Shown: positions 5,607-5,697 of the stretch, piece by piece
Position numbering within the stretch: position 1 is the first letter of the stretch
How the letters are laid out: every line of letters begins with the position of its first letter
From: Anaerolineales bacterium
GTDB lineage: Bacteria; Chloroflexota; Anaerolineae; 4572-78; J111
Assembly (NCBI GenBank): GCA_012032575.1
Contig: JAAUSP010000503.1
Coordinates: 1-5,697 of the forward strand
Reading direction: 5' to 3'
Length of the DNA stretch: 5,697 nt
Position numbers and translations under genes: made by a program
The notes under the pieces: generated by a model
What the model saw: the letters and a program-made list of their open reading frames with translations, nothing else
Told to the model about the DNA's origin: nothing
Databases searched by the model: none

Positions 5607-5697
5607 AGGGTTAAGCAGTTACATCAAGACCTTATGGCTCAAGCTGAAACCGTAGGCCGCCTCCTCAACGGCCTCATCGCCAGCATCGAACACCGCA
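5604..5697 (+). CDS. 5' end of a further gene, unrecognised, cut by the window edge
   Basis: From ATG 5604 a frame stays open to the right edge (31 codons visible). GAAGGA (5594-5599) lies 4 nt upstream, a usable but close ribosome binding site, and both it and the ATG belong to the right end of the palindromic repeat. ATG 5634 is an alternative start. The same frame is open back to an ATG at 5469 behind a GGGAGG, but that extension would translate the palindromic element and is unlikely to be original coding sequence. The visible peptide looks helical and amphipathic (MAQAETVGRLLNGLIASIEH), as at the N-terminus of DinB-like four-helix proteins, but 31 residues are too few for assignment. It is not an ABC transmembrane domain start as far as can be seen. 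Confidence 0.4.
   Translation, partial: MRVKQLHQDLMAQAETVGRLLNGLIASIEHR

Overview
This is a mostly GC-rich bacterial stretch, probably metagenomic. The dispersed palindrome near the right end (TCATTTCGACC...AAATCT / GTCCTGAGCTT...GAAGGATGACATG), the GTAGTAG heptamer tract and the protein types suggest a Chloroflexota (Anaerolineae-like) genome. That assignment is an inference; no 16S or marker gene is present.

Layout. Positions 1-244 are AT-rich and hold two promoter-like elements on the + strand, overlapped by an unrecognised, coding-like open frame on the - strand that runs off the left edge. Three + strand genes then follow with short gaps (42 and 29 nt) and probably form one operon: an imidazolonepropionase-like metal-dependent amidohydrolase (245-1496), a uroporphyrinogen-decarboxylase-superfamily protein (1539-2548) and a ten-helix EamA/DMT transporter (2578-3450). 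The first two are broken in the sequence as given. The amidohydrolase needs three single-base corrections between 1160 and 1210, and the UroD-family gene needs one near 1970-1990. After correction both have normal family lengths (416 and about 336 aa) and all expected key residues.

The 214-base gap 3451-3664 carries a hairpin, a good sigma70-type promoter (TTGACC-18-TATAGT) and a terminator-like hairpin with a T-tract lying between that promoter and the next start codon. The next gene (3665-5422) is an intact 585-aa ABC exporter half-transporter. Its Walker B catalytic glutamate is aspartate, as in the degenerate-site subunit of heterodimeric exporters, but no partner subunit lies beside it in this window.

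From its stop codon onward there is a heptamer tandem repeat (about 5419-5456), a 113-bp nested palindromic MITE/REP-like element (5494-5606), and the first residues of another + strand gene that leaves the window.

How the genes work together: amidohydrolase, UroD-like protein and DMT exporter could handle one small metabolite (hydrolysis, group transfer or decarboxylation, export), but no substrate can be read from the sequence. The ABC gene appears to be a separate, leader-controlled unit. I see no CRISPR array, rRNA, tRNA, complete insertion sequence or clearly new multi-gene system. The most informative oddities are the clustered frameshifts, the Asp Walker B without a partner, the promoter-hairpin leader and the palindromic element that supplies a start codon.
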